Shown piece after piece: positions 1-14,300 of a DNA stretch of 64,000 nt (the first letter of the stretch is position 1; each line of letters begins with the position of its first letter). Made by a program: the position numbers and the translations under genes. The notes below the pieces were generated by a model, which worked only from the letters and a program-made list of their open reading frames with translations, was not told the DNA's origin and searched no databases. Origin of the DNA: Rotaria macrura (Eukaryota > Rotifera > Eurotatoria > Philodinida > Philodinidae); assembly GCA_900239685.1 (NCBI GenBank), contig OENT01000169.1:112108-176107 (forward strand). Reading direction: 5' to 3'.

Positions 1-2388
1 ACAACGTCGTGTGAAAATCTATTTTTTTAAGGACAAATAATTATCTCTAATAATTTAATTATGCATAGAGTTTCTTATTTTCTTAGCGTAGTCAATGTGT
101 CAATAAAGTTGGCATTTGAATAATCGTCGTATCATATTTCTCAATTCCTCAGAAGTTAATGTCGGACAATTATTTCAATCCTTTAAAGACGAAACTTAGC
201 AGATACATGAAAATATTACGTGTATCTAAAAGTGCACATGTAGTGCGTCAGATTTCAACTGTATTGTTTTTTCTAATTACATATTATCTTTCATTGTATT
301 TAGTTGAATTTTTTTCGGGTATACATTACCGTCTATGTAATAGTGAGAAATTTTCGTTTACATTTATGTTTTATCTGTAATATCTCTATGAAAACTATGC
401 CCCAAGTAGGCTCGTATTTTGCCTATCCCTCAGTGAAAAAATGTTTTTTTTAATTTAAATATTGATCCTTAACTAAAGTTAGAAATGGTAGAATGACATG
501 TTGCCGATAGGAATGCTCATGAAAAAATTGCGCACAAGATTAGAACATCGCATTATTGTACAAAGAATATTGCTCATACATAAATGTAAATATACATATA
601 ATACTAGAGCATTCTAATCTCATGTAACTTTTCTATTGACTTTTTTCTTGAGATCATATCATTTATAAAGAATGCGATCAATTGGATTCATTCTTCCGAT
701 CTTAATTCAATCACATTTCTCAATCTTTTAACAGCATCTTTTCATAGATGAGTAGACACAAGACATGAAACCTATCACACATATGATTTCAACTTCTCAT
801 GTCTCTGTGTCATAGTGATATTGTTATTACAGAAAATTCGAACAAAGCAAAACTTTATGCTAATTAGAAACTTGCACGCTATATACATCTGTTACCGAAG
901 GCATCTTCTCTTCTATCATTAGTATAGCTAAATAATAAACATCCTAGTGTTACTCGGCAAACATGTATCAATTGAATACATTCAATAAATTTTTATGTTA
1001 TATTTTCTATTAAAAGATATGAAAGTATTTCAGAGATAATCATTTGCATTATGACAAGAAACGACACACTGCTTTGTTGTATTAGTTGGAATTAATGCAT
1101 TAAAATTCAATTAAGTATGAAAAATTGATTAACATTTCTTTTCTACTTCAGTACGACATTTTGAAACATTTAAATCCGATTTCTTTCAAGTCTTTCACGT
1201 TTATCTCTCATTAGTCAGACCTGGATAATCTATTTTTGTGTTATGTTGGCATAAGACTAAGCAAGATCGAATATACGAATGCATAATTTTCTTCAGAATT
1301 CTTCTACAGTCTGCACTAAAATACAAGAACAATTATCTACCACGTTAAACGGCAAACTCTAATAATAGTTAGCTTCGTCATGAAACTATATGTTATGATT
1401 ATAATAAACATTAGTCTTCATGTCGTACATAGTAAATTATAAGTTGTTATGGTAATTACCGGCAAAACAATATATTCAAGTTAGTATTAAACTTTGTTAT
1501 TAACGATTGTTTACAATTAGAGCATGCAAAGACTATGTCGAACATGTATAATAGAAAACAAAATTCAACAATCTCGAATGAACTTACGTGAAACAAAGTC
1601 TGCTGCTTCATACTTTAATTCAGTAGAAACAAGAATGAAAAAGAAATGTTTGACATTTTATATCAGGCACACAGACATCGTGTTGATAGATGTTTATGAC
1701 CTATTTTGTATAGTTGTTTACAGATTGTGTACGACATGTGCACATCTGTTCTTCGACATACTTATTAGCTATTTTTTTTAACAAAATAATATACCATCCT
1801 ACCTCAACTATACATATATATATATGTTACGGAATATCTAGAATACTATCGTCATTAAGAAGACAACAAGATTATTAAATCGTTGATTCTTGTTACATAA
1901 ATTAATTTCTATCAAACTACCCAGTATCATATCATTAATTGTCTATCAAAGAGTGTTTCATTAAAAATTTTATAAATATGTTTTTCTGACGTTTTTTTTT
2001 CTTAAACAAAAAAGAACTGACCATGAAATACAACAAATACACTCAAAAAAAAAATAAAAGAAAACTCGATATTCACTTTCTATTTATAGTACAACAGAAG
2101 TTTTTAAAACATAGACACGAACATAAAACATTTGTCAAAAGAAGAAGAAAAAGAAGTATAAGAAGAAAAAGAAAAAATATATATATACTGATGAATTTTG
2201 CTTGTCTTTTGAGTAACATTTCTCACCAGGCGAATAAATCGGGATGCATTTTTCTACATGAATAATTAGCAATCGGTAGATGCAGGTATTAGAAATTTGT
2301 TACGCGTGCATTATCTGCAAACATAAAATACAGCAACATGAATATATAATTGAAAAGGAAAAGAGACTCATGAGCATGCGAATAAATT
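1..2388. other. Intergenic / flanking AT-rich DNA, no supportable gene
   Basis: Only short open frames occur here, for example at 159-380 and 1524-1781 on the plus strand. They have no recognisable domain, no coding-like codon pattern and no matching splice sites. The stretch holds scattered short AT runs and the region downstream of the F-BAR gene's likely stop. A further 3' exon of that gene could lie here if the donor-like site at 2510 is used. I see nothing else. Confidence 0.6.
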
Positions 2389-5300
2389 CTATTCCTTTTG
2401 ATTTGATTTTAAAACAAAATCTCTTGATGAGTTTTCAAGGGATTTATGACGACTCGAAAATGGAAGTTTGTTGTTAATAGATAACATATGAACTGTTGAA
2501 TGTCGTTTACCTGTGGACGATGCACTTGGTCGAGGTGCAATAGGTAATGTTGGTTTTAATGCTGAACTTATTTCTGTTTCTGTTCGACTTGCATGACGTG
2601 ATACTTTAGGTGATGATTGAATATCTAATTCTGATGAACCTTGACTATTGAGCGATGTTTGTTTGTTGAGCGTTTGTTGACGTTGTTGTAAGTAATTAGC
2701 AACTGCTATTTTTCGTGTTTCAGCGGCAACTTTCAATGTTTCATAAACAGGATCAACAATACTTTCATCTAGAACATGTGACAAACGATATTCAATAAAC
2801 GAGAAGAAGATTATTTTAATAAATAGCGTTACCTTGTTCAGAATCATTATTATGATGTTTTTTCTTTCCTAATGAAAATCGTCGAGTAAACGACTAAAAA
2901 CAAAAACAGTAAATCTAACATAATTATATGGGACAAACACAAACACGCTAGAATTTTAGTCTGCTCATGACATGCAACTAAATACATCGAGAAAAAATCC
3001 TTAGCTTTCTTAAGCATACCCTTATCAATTAAAGAAATGTTCTACCTCAACAACTTGTGATATAACACTCGAACGCTTTTGTTTTAACAAATTTGGATTG
3101 GGTTTTTCATTAAAAAACGTATAACGACCCATTGTCATGCGGCGTTTTTTATGCAGTGGAATTTCCAGTTGATGTTCTTGTTGGTGTTGTTGTTGTTCTT
3201 CAAACGAAAATACAGTAAAGCGTCGTTGAAACCATGATGACGGTGGTCGTCTGGGTGGAGGTGTATTTGTCTCTTTAAGTTCATTGTTTTCCGTTGATAG
3301 TTCTAGACGTGTTATTGTCGTTGATGATGCGTCAGCGGCTGACTTACGTCGTGCGTAATCTTGTTTTGAATGTCGTGGTTTTAATGAATGTGAACGAATG
3401 CGATTTGATGTAGGTGTCTGAACATTTAAACGCTGTTGTTCATTGTCATTTAGTGGGTTATTCATCATAGCCATCTTTAGTTAATAAAAAATCTCTCTTG
3501 ATGTACGTGTGATCAAGCGTGAAAGGCAGAAAAATACTTATACTTATAACGAGAAAAAAGAAAGACGACAGAAAAAGAAAATAAGAAATTCTATATTTGA
3601 ATGGAAGATGCCAACAGGAAGCAATCTGAACGGCGGCGACAAGAGACACGATTTTGCTACACACATTTTGCAAGTTGATATATGCGAATGAGGATGAAAA
3701 ATGAAGAGAAGCAAAGAGGGAGAGAGAGAGAGAGAAAAGACGCGGGAGGGGGTTTGGGGAGGGAGAGAAAAGAAAGAGAGTGAAAATACGAATAGCATGA
3801 CAGGAAAAACAAAGATTAGTTTGTTTTCATAAAAGAAAACAATAGCTAATGACTCTCTGACAATAAAGCTTGACAAGTAACTGATAGTAAATATATCCAA
3901 TGCGTATGATGAATACTCATTTATATAATCACTTAATAGGTGGAAAAAATACTATTACCATATTCTTTCATCGAGAGAAAGTAGATGAAAAGAAAAAGAA
4001 AGAAAAGCATAAAATGTTCATTGTTTGCTATTTTGATTAATGCTAAATCACGTAGACTCTTAATCGAGTATTGCCTATTTCGGATGTGATCGAAATTATT
4101 CGAATATCGTTATGGAAATTTTATTTTTTCAATGTATTTCTTCTTTCTTCACATATTGATCTCGTTTGAATTACTCGATTAGATCGATTGTTAAAACTGC
4201 GGGGCGTGAATTAAGTGCGCATGTATAAAATCGATCTAGGAAGATTTTTTCGTCGAACTTACTGGACGAGTGTCATCAACACCAGAGCCACTTGACGATG
4301 TTGTAGACTTTTTCAATGCTCGAAATGTGTCACGCCAGAGTCCTTTCATACTTTTGATATTGCGTTTTTGCGCATCTTGCTCACTTTCGCCTATACTACT
4401 CATCGAATGTCGATGAGATTTAAGCAGTTCTTGCTAAAATACAAAATGAATAGAATATAATTAATACAAGTAAAGTCAACGTAAAAATCAAAAAACGAGC
4501 AACATACACGACAACAACATTGGCAAATTGACATACTTTCAAGCAAGTATGAATATGTCTCGTTTTTTTTTCTCTTCCTATGTATGTTTCAAATCGTTAA
4601 CTACAATCTGTTGTTTCATTGAAAATCTATATGAAGTTCTTTTTTGTCTGTATCATTAACGCCTAGGCATACATCATAGAAAAGCTATGTGACAGAAGTT
4701 GCAAAGCAAAAATAATACACAACGAATGAGTTTTAAAGGGCACAAATATAAAAATAGATGAAAATAATCTATGTCTAAGTTTAATCTACTGAATATCAAT
4801 GTTGCTTTCTATATTTCTTTAAGCGAAATTACTCAAAGAAACTATCAATATCCATGACAAGCCTTATATTTGAACACAGGGATAAAGTAAATCATATACG
4901 CAAGGGAGAAATTATTCAACAAGACATCTACCCTTAGCCAACCATCCCCTCGAAGGAATATTAGCTTTCTTTTTCTTTCATGATGATTACTTACTCGTCA
5001 TATGTATAGAAAAAACTAATCACATCATATATGAGTTTATGTCAGACTTTATAGTAGTTGAAAAATGAGTGTTTGAAACACATTCCGAAGTTAAAGAAAT
5101 GTATGCTTAATAACTACGTTAATGTATTTATTTCTTACCCTTCTATTTCTGACTGAAGTGGTATGCGAGACTAAGCCTATTTATATTCCTATAGAAATCA
5201 TCAGATGTATGATAAATGTTTGTAGTACTTCAAATAAACTGTATCATTTTTCTTTTCGATGAAATCATCTAGTGTACGTTTGAGTTATCATGATTTGTTA

Positions 5301-8300
5301 TCATGCTGTGACTCCGCCCTATAAGAAGAAGAGAAGCCGTATCTAGAAGAAAACAACATTTATTTACATTAATAGTCTGAAGCTTGTCTTCGAAATATAG
5401 AAGATCATTTTTCAAGTCAATCTGATTTTTCTTTGACTTCATGTAAGAACTTACTATATATAGATGGTAATGACAAAACTTGAATTACATAAGTTGCCTT
5501 TTATTCTTGTTTTGTTTTGTGCAAGTCAATTGTCAAAAACAAATTGGTATAGTCGTCGTCGATTATTTGGTTATTATTCTCCTAATATACACGCATACTT
5601 TTATTGTACGATGATGTCAGAGACTTATGCATAGGGGCATATTGTCGCAAGTCAGCAAGAAGAAAAGAGTGGTGAATGTGTTAATAGACAACAACAAGAA
5701 AGGCAATGTTAGAGCCCAGCAGATGAGAAAAAAACTGGCGATTAATCAAGCTGATGGATTTGTCAAGCGCTTTTTGTATTCCTTCTATTGGGCCTATATT
5801 TGCGGGCATGAGTTGTTATCGTTTGTTGCGCTCGATCGCATTATATCGATCTATATCGAGCGTCTGAATATATATATATATATGCTCATTTAATGCTTAA
5901 GCATTCGTCGTGGCATTCGACAAAAACGTCTTACAAAACATAGATATATGACAGATGGATTCTTGTACATAACAAAAAGGAAAGCGAACCCAATAAGTTT
6001 GTTGTTCCTCTTCCTTACTTAATTCGACAACAACAGATTTCATTGACTTAATCACATTCCTCGTTATTGCCAAGATGTATTCACGTAGTGAAGATACGAG
6101 GAAGTTCGAAAGTGTGGTTGTTTTTACTATATAATGATCTCATTTATATAAAAACAAACGACTCTCACGACGAGAGAATATTTATTTCTTGAGCAAACTT
6201 TGATATTACATCTTATGTGTCAAAGTGGTCATTGCCATTTGAAAGAAGGATAACGATAGAAGAAAAATATCATTGTTATAAACAAATGTCATGGATTTTC
6301 TTTTTCTTTTCGTTTTGTTTATTTAATTGTTATGTTTTTTTTTTGACCTTGTCTATCGAGCGTAAAAGCAAACAAATAATATAATGGTAGAAAATTTATT
6401 TACCTGTGCTAATAATACAGATTCTTCAAGATCAATCAAACGTAGGTGGTGCTTTTTTCTCATAACATTTTGTAATTGATTGAGTGCAATTCTCTCTGAT
6501 CTAAAATTATATGAATACAACTCTATCATCACAAGGAAGATGCTTCTCTTGATTTTGTTTGATGCTTTCCTCATGTATTTGTTTTGTTTTCCCTGTTTTG
6601 CACATGAATAAATAATGCACTTCGAACTGACATGAAGAAGACAAGATATCGTTAATGATTATTTTCTTCATGTCATTAGGGGTCAAGAAAATTGGCAAAA
6701 ATGCTTAGGTTCATATGGAAGAAAACATAGCAGATACGGGTTGATGTTTGCTTTCTTTCACTTACTGTTGTTGATCTTCATGCTGTTGATGATGTTTTGT
6801 TGATTTATTAATAATAGATAATAATGTTGACTTTTCCTTTTTTATTTCTTTCAAGCGTTCAGCTGTTTCTCTGCAGCGCGATGATAATTGTGTTTGAATA
6901 ACTGGTGCTGCATAAACAATTAATTGGTCCGTCGTATGTGGTGATAAATGTTGTAGCTGAGAATTAAATGTAGCTAATTGCTTGAATGGAGATTGAAATG
7001 ATTCGAATTCAATATGAACTGGTGGTGTTGACGAAGCATTAGTTGCATCATTTATTGAACATATGTAATTTTCCAATTCTTCCTGTGGATTTGTTGTAGA
7101 ACTAGTTACAACAAAGGATTCAAAACTACGATGGCGTTGCTCATGCTAGAAAAAGTAGAAAAAGAAGGATTGCTTTCCTTTTCCGATTTGTTCAATTCAT
7201 TTAATATGATTGTCAATAGTTTTAGCATTGTAAATGATATTAATAGTCCATAAGAAGGAAATTCGCATCATTCAATATTTGATATATTGAAAAAGAAAAT
7301 CTTTTCATACGATGATATTTTTATTGACATAAATAAACCAATGTTGACTACTATACTATCTATGGATAGAAATAACTTGGATAGATCGTTCTTAATTTAG
7401 GTTATGTTATATTCTAGTGTGTTATGGAATAGAAATCTAACGATCTTTATTACTGATTTACATAATCATTAGCGGATATGAATTGCTTTCTTAAGTTAAT
7501 TTGTATTTAATCAGAATATAGAATAAGTCAATAAACAATCCGATTCTTTTATCGATGTCGTACGTCAAGCTTTCGGCACATCATTATGAAAAAAAAAAGT
7601 AGAGGAATCAAACAGGTAGATTTATACAGTTAGTTTATAGCCGACATGATTGATGTTCTAAGAAAAGAAAAATGGATGCATATCTAAGTATTAGAAATCG
7701 AAATGAATTAATGATATTACAATTTAATGATCTCCATGAGAAAATATTTAAGAGCTTTATAGAAGAACCACTCCAATAACTTTTACTTTTAGTCATCGAG
7801 ATGAATATGTAAGAAGTAACTCGAGTGTTTTTATCTAAATTATCGTTTGTAGTAGGCAGTACACTTGTGCATTTGATTGCACAATGCTTGAGAAGTGAAC
7901 GTTCACCATCTTCATTCTCTTAAACATGTAAGCATGTACTATAAAATGTGACAAAATATTTTATAAGCTTTGAACACGTTAGGCGACATAGTCCTGACCT
8001 AGTTTAGAAAAAAAAAGACGAATATCTGAAATTCATCAACATTTTTAATAGTATAAAGCAGAGATTAATTTATAATCTTCATCTTCATTGTGACATGTTA
8101 AAAATTCTAAGTAACACTTAACACATAAGATCAGTTCGTTACTAAGTGTATTTTTTATCCATGAAAAACAATGATGCTTATAGAACTTAGCTGAGATGTA
8201 GTGTTTATTATTCGACGAATCACATTCAACGAGAACATTCGGAAACAATTACCTGTTTGATCATATTATATTGTATGCTAATCGAAGTGCGTCTTCTATT

Positions 8301-11300
8301 TCTTTATAGTTTGGAAAAGAATTGTAAAGGTTTTTTCCAAAAAAAAAAGCTATTCATTATTGAAGACAACATATCTTCAGTTGAGATACTTCTCTTCTGA
8401 ACCGAGAGAAACTATTGCTGTACATAGAATGATGATCGATAGGCATTGATTAGAAATCGTTTCTCACTAAAACAAACAGTGAATATGCTGTTTTGTGTTG
8501 ACATTTTTTTTCAATCCATTGAGTTTTAAAATAAGAGTCATACTTGAAATACTTTTAACGATAAACAGATTTCGGCTATGTTATAGAAATTGTGACATAG
8601 ACAACTGGTTGAAACAAGTTTAAAATCACTTTTTCTTAGTTCATTTCAGTGTACTACGTCGTTCGTCGATGATTATTATCTAGTTCTTTCTCACTTTACA
8701 CACACGCAATTACTAACGACGATTCAATCGACAAAATTGAATCGAAACTAAAGACTAACAATTAAATAACTGAAACTTATCGCAAAGAAAAATGAAGATT
8801 ACAGAGAATCTTTGTTTTTATAGATCTGTTGAAATACTTAGGCAATGAATTTCATTCTAGAAATTTCTCATGCATATGTTTCAACTAAAATTTAAATCAA
8901 CTTTAACTACTCGTTAGTTTAATTTCTTGTTCTAAAGGCTTGAACGTTCAATAACTGTGTCGTCATTTTTCTTTTGATGATTATTTTTACAACCTATCCA
9001 TCGCAAGTGACAATACAGAATAGAAAATGGAGATTAATCTCTTCAACACCACTTCGGAAATAGTCATTCCATTGAGTATGGAATTGATTTTAATCATTAG
9101 TAAGTGGCCAATGCAATTGTCGATTACAGCTCGTAGTTAAAATTTACACACACGAGAATAATCAAAGGAAACGTTGATAACATAGATCCATTCATCTATA
9201 TGTTAAATTATCATTAAAGTATAATTATAGCTCGTCTCGACTAGAATAAGCATACGAATGATTCAATGATGATTAAATTTCATCGCCAAAATTTTTCAGT
9301 GAAAATTAATGACACAACATGATTAGTACAAAATTTGACATTTTACAGTTCTAGCAATCTCGTACAAATGTTCCAGTGACTTTCTTTCTAAACTAAGCCA
9401 TGTTACCAATCATGTAAAATCATAGTTTTTAATTGATCTTTTGAGAATTCGGAAGTCATGAAAAAAAATCATCTCTCATTAGTTTGTGAAGCAATCTAGT
9501 CGTAACAACCAAATATTGAACATCTACAGGATAAGACAAAACATTGATAAGTCGCTTTCAAGATTGCTATGATGTCAATTTGTAGACTTTCTTAAGTTAT
9601 TAATTGACATGATAACCAGTCAGGCTGATGGTTTATTCAAGGATTTATTTATGCTAGTCAAAGTTTGCTATATCCTGAATATATTTAGTAATGGAAAAGA
9701 AGAAGAACATAAAACAACAAACTGATAGCTGTCAGGATGGAATTTCATGCAATTCATTTGCCAAATACGCAATCGTATGTAGCAATAGTGCTAGAATTAC
9801 ACTGTGCTTTTTTGATAATGCGCATTATCTGAGTTCTATTCATCTTCTCTCAAATTCGGTGCATCCTCAAAAGTTATTATTCGATTGAATCCGAAAATAG
9901 CCTAGAAAAAAAGTAAATTAATTGACTTCCTTTTTCATTCTTTGCTTTTCAATTACAAATCCATTGAAATTTTTTATAAAGACATCAAATGCATTGATTA
10001 CAGAACCCATTTTGAGTTCTACAATAACGACAATAGTTGAACACTAATGAATTTACAATTCGAAAATAAACCATTATCTAATCACATTCATATAATATCT
10101 TCTTGTTTTATGTATATATATATATATATCTGCAATACTCACATAATAATTCAGTTACCATACATGAGTGTAATCTGTCTGTTTCATGGATGGAAGATAA
10201 AATGAACCTGTTGCACTCTGAACACAAGCACTAATCAAGACTTGATCAATCTTCACTCAAAAGAACTAGAAGATCGCCATGAATTTTTTCTTCAGGCGAA
10301 AACGTCTTAATGTAGAAGACAACTCACATGATGTTACATTTCTCATTCGATCGTATAATCTATAGAATCAATTAGCATTTGAATTTTCATGGCGAACAAT
10401 TTCAATTTGCAGTAATAATATAAATTTGACGATTCTCTTCTGTGAATGGCCCGCTCCTATAGAGAGTACACTTACAAGATCTTACGATCACAATTATGTA
10501 GTAGTAAAGACGAGATTCATGTTGAAACAATGGAACACAGTGAAGACTCTTTCATTTAAATCAAAACTATCACACTTGACAGTATAGTCAATCTATGAAA
10601 TAATTTAGACATGTGAATATTTATTCGTTTCTTTTTAATAGAACATCGAGTCTAAGAAAGTAATATGGACGAAAGTATATCAAATATACGAGATTTTTTA
10701 ATCCTTGGGAAACAATAACAATTATATGAAGAATCAATACGATATAAATACTCGTCTATACCGAATTACTTCTCACAATTCGATTAAATCAAGTTGTATT
10801 TTCAATATAAGTATTTGGCAAAAAGATAAAATTTAGATGCTCATATTAGAATAATAATAAGACTTATGACTGCTATTTAGTGAAGACTAAGTGAAGGAAA
10901 TGAATATCCTATAAGACAATAGAGAGTGGAAAACTTATTAGAAAGCATAGTAGCAAATATCTACAGTCGATTCTGTGTGTATACACAGACAGACGGAAAA
11001 GAAGCCATTTGAACTTACATAAATTTATGAATCTATACAAAAAAAGCAACATGCAAGAGAAAGAACTCTAATAGAGTTAATATACATGAATATCCTGAGA
11101 AACACATGTAGATAAAGTTGAAATGATGACATTGTGTAACACAATTCAACTGAAAGAAATGCATGAATGCTGTTTTGTTTTGTACGGATCGACGTCATAT
11201 TCTTTTCATATATACGACACAACACAGAGAAGATGTCGCTAAAGTTCTATAGATGGACTCAATAAATGAAAAGTCAAAAACAAAACAATTATCGAAAGAA

Positions 11301-14300
11301 AGATCATGATTAAAAATAACATCACTGTTAGAGCTGTCTCAGAAAATCACATCATGCTAATTGGAGATGTACGAAATTTTTTGAGCATGTTCTATTTATT
11401 GTACAACAATGTATTCTGATATGTCTGTCATGCTACAGGTTTCATTTGTTCGCTTCATTGATTTTCTTAGATGAAAAAAGATAATCACGAGTATATGTAA
11501 GAAGTAGAAACTAAAAGGAAAGCGATGATAACAATCGAAAAATTTCATAAATGAAATACTTCTATTGGCATAAAGTATTTGATCATGCCAGATCTCTTCC
11601 GAGTTCTCAACACCATGTAATTATAACAGAGCTACAGAAAAACAAACCTGAGGTGACACACATAGAGGCGCTAATGAATCAAGTTCATGGAGAAACTATA
11701 GGAAAATATGTGATATTTACTTCAAATAGAGGAAAAATGGTTACTTGACGCAGTTGACATTTGCAACAACAGAATTGAGAAATCAACTTTCGTAGTATTT
11801 TAGTTTTTAGGTCTTTTCTCCGTAAATAATATACATCCTAGGAAGATTTAGAATGGATTAATACAGAACATGGTTTTAAAATTATGGCCAGGTCTGGAGA
11901 GCAACCTAGCAGGCATTTAACAGATTGGCTGTTTTTGTGTATGTCTTGTTCATATAATTTGATGTAGCTGTTGGTTGCCAGAAAAGTTATCGCTAAACTG
12001 GCTGTTACCCGTGTAATTATTACATTAGTTAGTAGCTTAAAAATATCTAGATACTGGCGTCAACAAAATCTGGACAACACTTTATCAATTGCGCTTCGCT
12101 TTCATGGCCAATTAGATCGATGGCATGTCAAACAAAACATATTTGCAAGTCGGAGGCGACTAATTTTATTCAAATGGCAGCTTGGGACGTAAACGAATGA
12201 AAAAACACGATCGTTCGATATGTTGTATCATTGTTTTTATTTTTATTTAAAACGTCTTCGAATGAATTCTCATCGATTCCGTAATAGATATACTACTAAT
12301 CAATCCATTTATATATTTTCATAATAATAAACAATATTGTTACTACGCATGTTTTGTTTCGATAGTCTAACGTGTTGCTTCTATTTCTATAAATAAATCA
12401 GCATACCTATCATAGAATAATCCAACAAATTTGCATAATCTAATTTAATAGTTTCAGAAAACTAGTAGCCTCTGTCTAACGATAGAATGAATCCCTTTTA
12501 TGAAAAGTTATGCGAGCTTTCGATTACTTGACAAAAATGACAATCATTATTTCAACATGTATATCTCATGTTGTTAATGTAGTAAGATAATAAATCTTGA
12601 TGTATCAAACCTCAGGATATTTAAATAGATCTATTGGCAACCGTCTATAATTGTCCAGGATGAAGCTGCCCAATAGGATGCTGTAAGATATCGTAAAGTG
12701 TCACAATCCCAATTTTCCGACTAGTGCCACGGTCATTCCAACACTTTTCGACATCCCAACAGCTTCCTCTTGAAATCCAACATTAAGGATTTCGACAATT
12801 TTCAACGGATCCGACAGTTTTCCGATAGGATCTCATAGGGTCCGACAGTCGAAGCAGCCGTCCTGGCTAGTCTGTCAAATTCGTTGTCAAATTTTTCAGA
12901 CATCAAACTTCTTTTCATTATTCATCATATAATTGTCGTCATCTTTACCCTCGATCCATGGCAATATGATATTTTACTAATTTGTTTGTTATCATTTTCC
13001 GCCTTGCAGACACATACACAAAACCAATTAATTTTTTTTATAAGATCCTTTCTTTCATAAAAGAGAATAACATCGTTAAACTATGAAATTTATTCAGTAT
13101 TCGTGTATGTGAAATATATTATGCATACATAGTTAAATCAAATGCTTATCCCTTTTAAAATTGAATCATTCAATATTTTAATTGATTTTATTTGTGCTTA
13201 TGATAATTACGAAATTATATATTCATTCAATCCTACTACATACACTGATTTGGTTTTATGTAAAAAAGCTGTAGAAAGAAAATTAATGACGAATAGACAC
13301 TGATATAACTGTATTCGAAACAAAAGTTAGTATCCAAAATTTGAATATGTCGTCAAAAAATAAAATTGATGTCTTTTTCTCTTCGAGTATTGTTCATAAT
13401 AAGTCTCTTGATGAAAACATACAGGTATTCTATGAATGACTTATAGTGAATCGATACTTTAAATGATCGATATATCAAAAGTGACAGTAATAATCACAAC
13501 TTACTAAATGTTTTATCGATGAGACTCTTGAGGAAAGTTACTTTTCATTTTTGTCAATGGTTAATGTTAATCATTATTACTATATAAAAATGTATTATTC
13601 TTGTTTAGTCAAATAAAACTTTTATCATACATACCGAGAGCATTACTATTTACGCATTCAATATCTTTTTCTTTCTTTTATCCTTTTCCCATATACCGCT
13701 GATATATGCAAGTGTCAAATTAAGCAAGATTCACCTGTGACTATAAATTGTTATGAGATTATTAAAACTTACATTTTTCCAGTGTTCATAGATAAATTGC
13801 AATTGTGGTGCGTAGTTTTCTTCCCTAAGAATTACGATAACGTTCGAATGACGAGACAGAAGTCGCACACCAACTATTAATATAAGCACTCCTACATCCT
13901 CTATTTTCTCTACATTGCATTACGTGCCTAGAATTGAAAATCTCAAGAACATCAAAAGAATAACGTGCAACGAACGCTTCGACTTTTCATGTTGATAGAT
14001 TTTTCTTTCAAATGAATAATGTATTAAACTCGTGCTTCAAATCATGATAAAGTATTTCTATAATCCTTTTTGTATCATGCACTTGCGCGAACTCGATAAG
14101 AACTTCTAGAGCAAGTGCTATTCATTTGAGATTGTAATACGACACTCGAAATGAAAAATGGATACTGATGATATATTATTAATGAGAAAATTAATACTGA
14201 TATTTTTGACGGCGTTTATGCCAAGTAATCTCTACACGACATGCATTTCGGGATGATCATCATCAAGCTGTCCATTATGAACGTTAATGAAAATATTGTA

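Larger units (their letters stand above)
7146..13772 (-). other. 6.6 kb intron of the F-BAR gene
   Basis: The flanking exons are both in phase 0, and the junction reads smoothly from a segment ending EHWKN into HEQRHRSFESF. No exon is needed between them. Short open frames inside, such as 11551-11748 and 11971-12192 on the plus strand, show no domain. The intron holds an (AT)n run near 10113-10129 and a compositionally distinct patch at 12655-12866, listed separately. Confidence 0.6.

Noticed and set aside
5627-5893. 88-codon plus-strand frame in an F-BAR gene intron
   Set aside because: Its end is an AT microsatellite, it has no domain, and it is antisense to an intron with no splice partners.
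11551-11748. 65-codon frame with protein-like wording, antisense in the 6.6 kb intron
   Set aside because: No recognisable family, no flanking exons and no second line of support.
11971-12192. 73-codon Arg/Leu-rich frame near the GC-richer patch
   Set aside because: No transposase or other motif; stops lie immediately upstream in the same frame.
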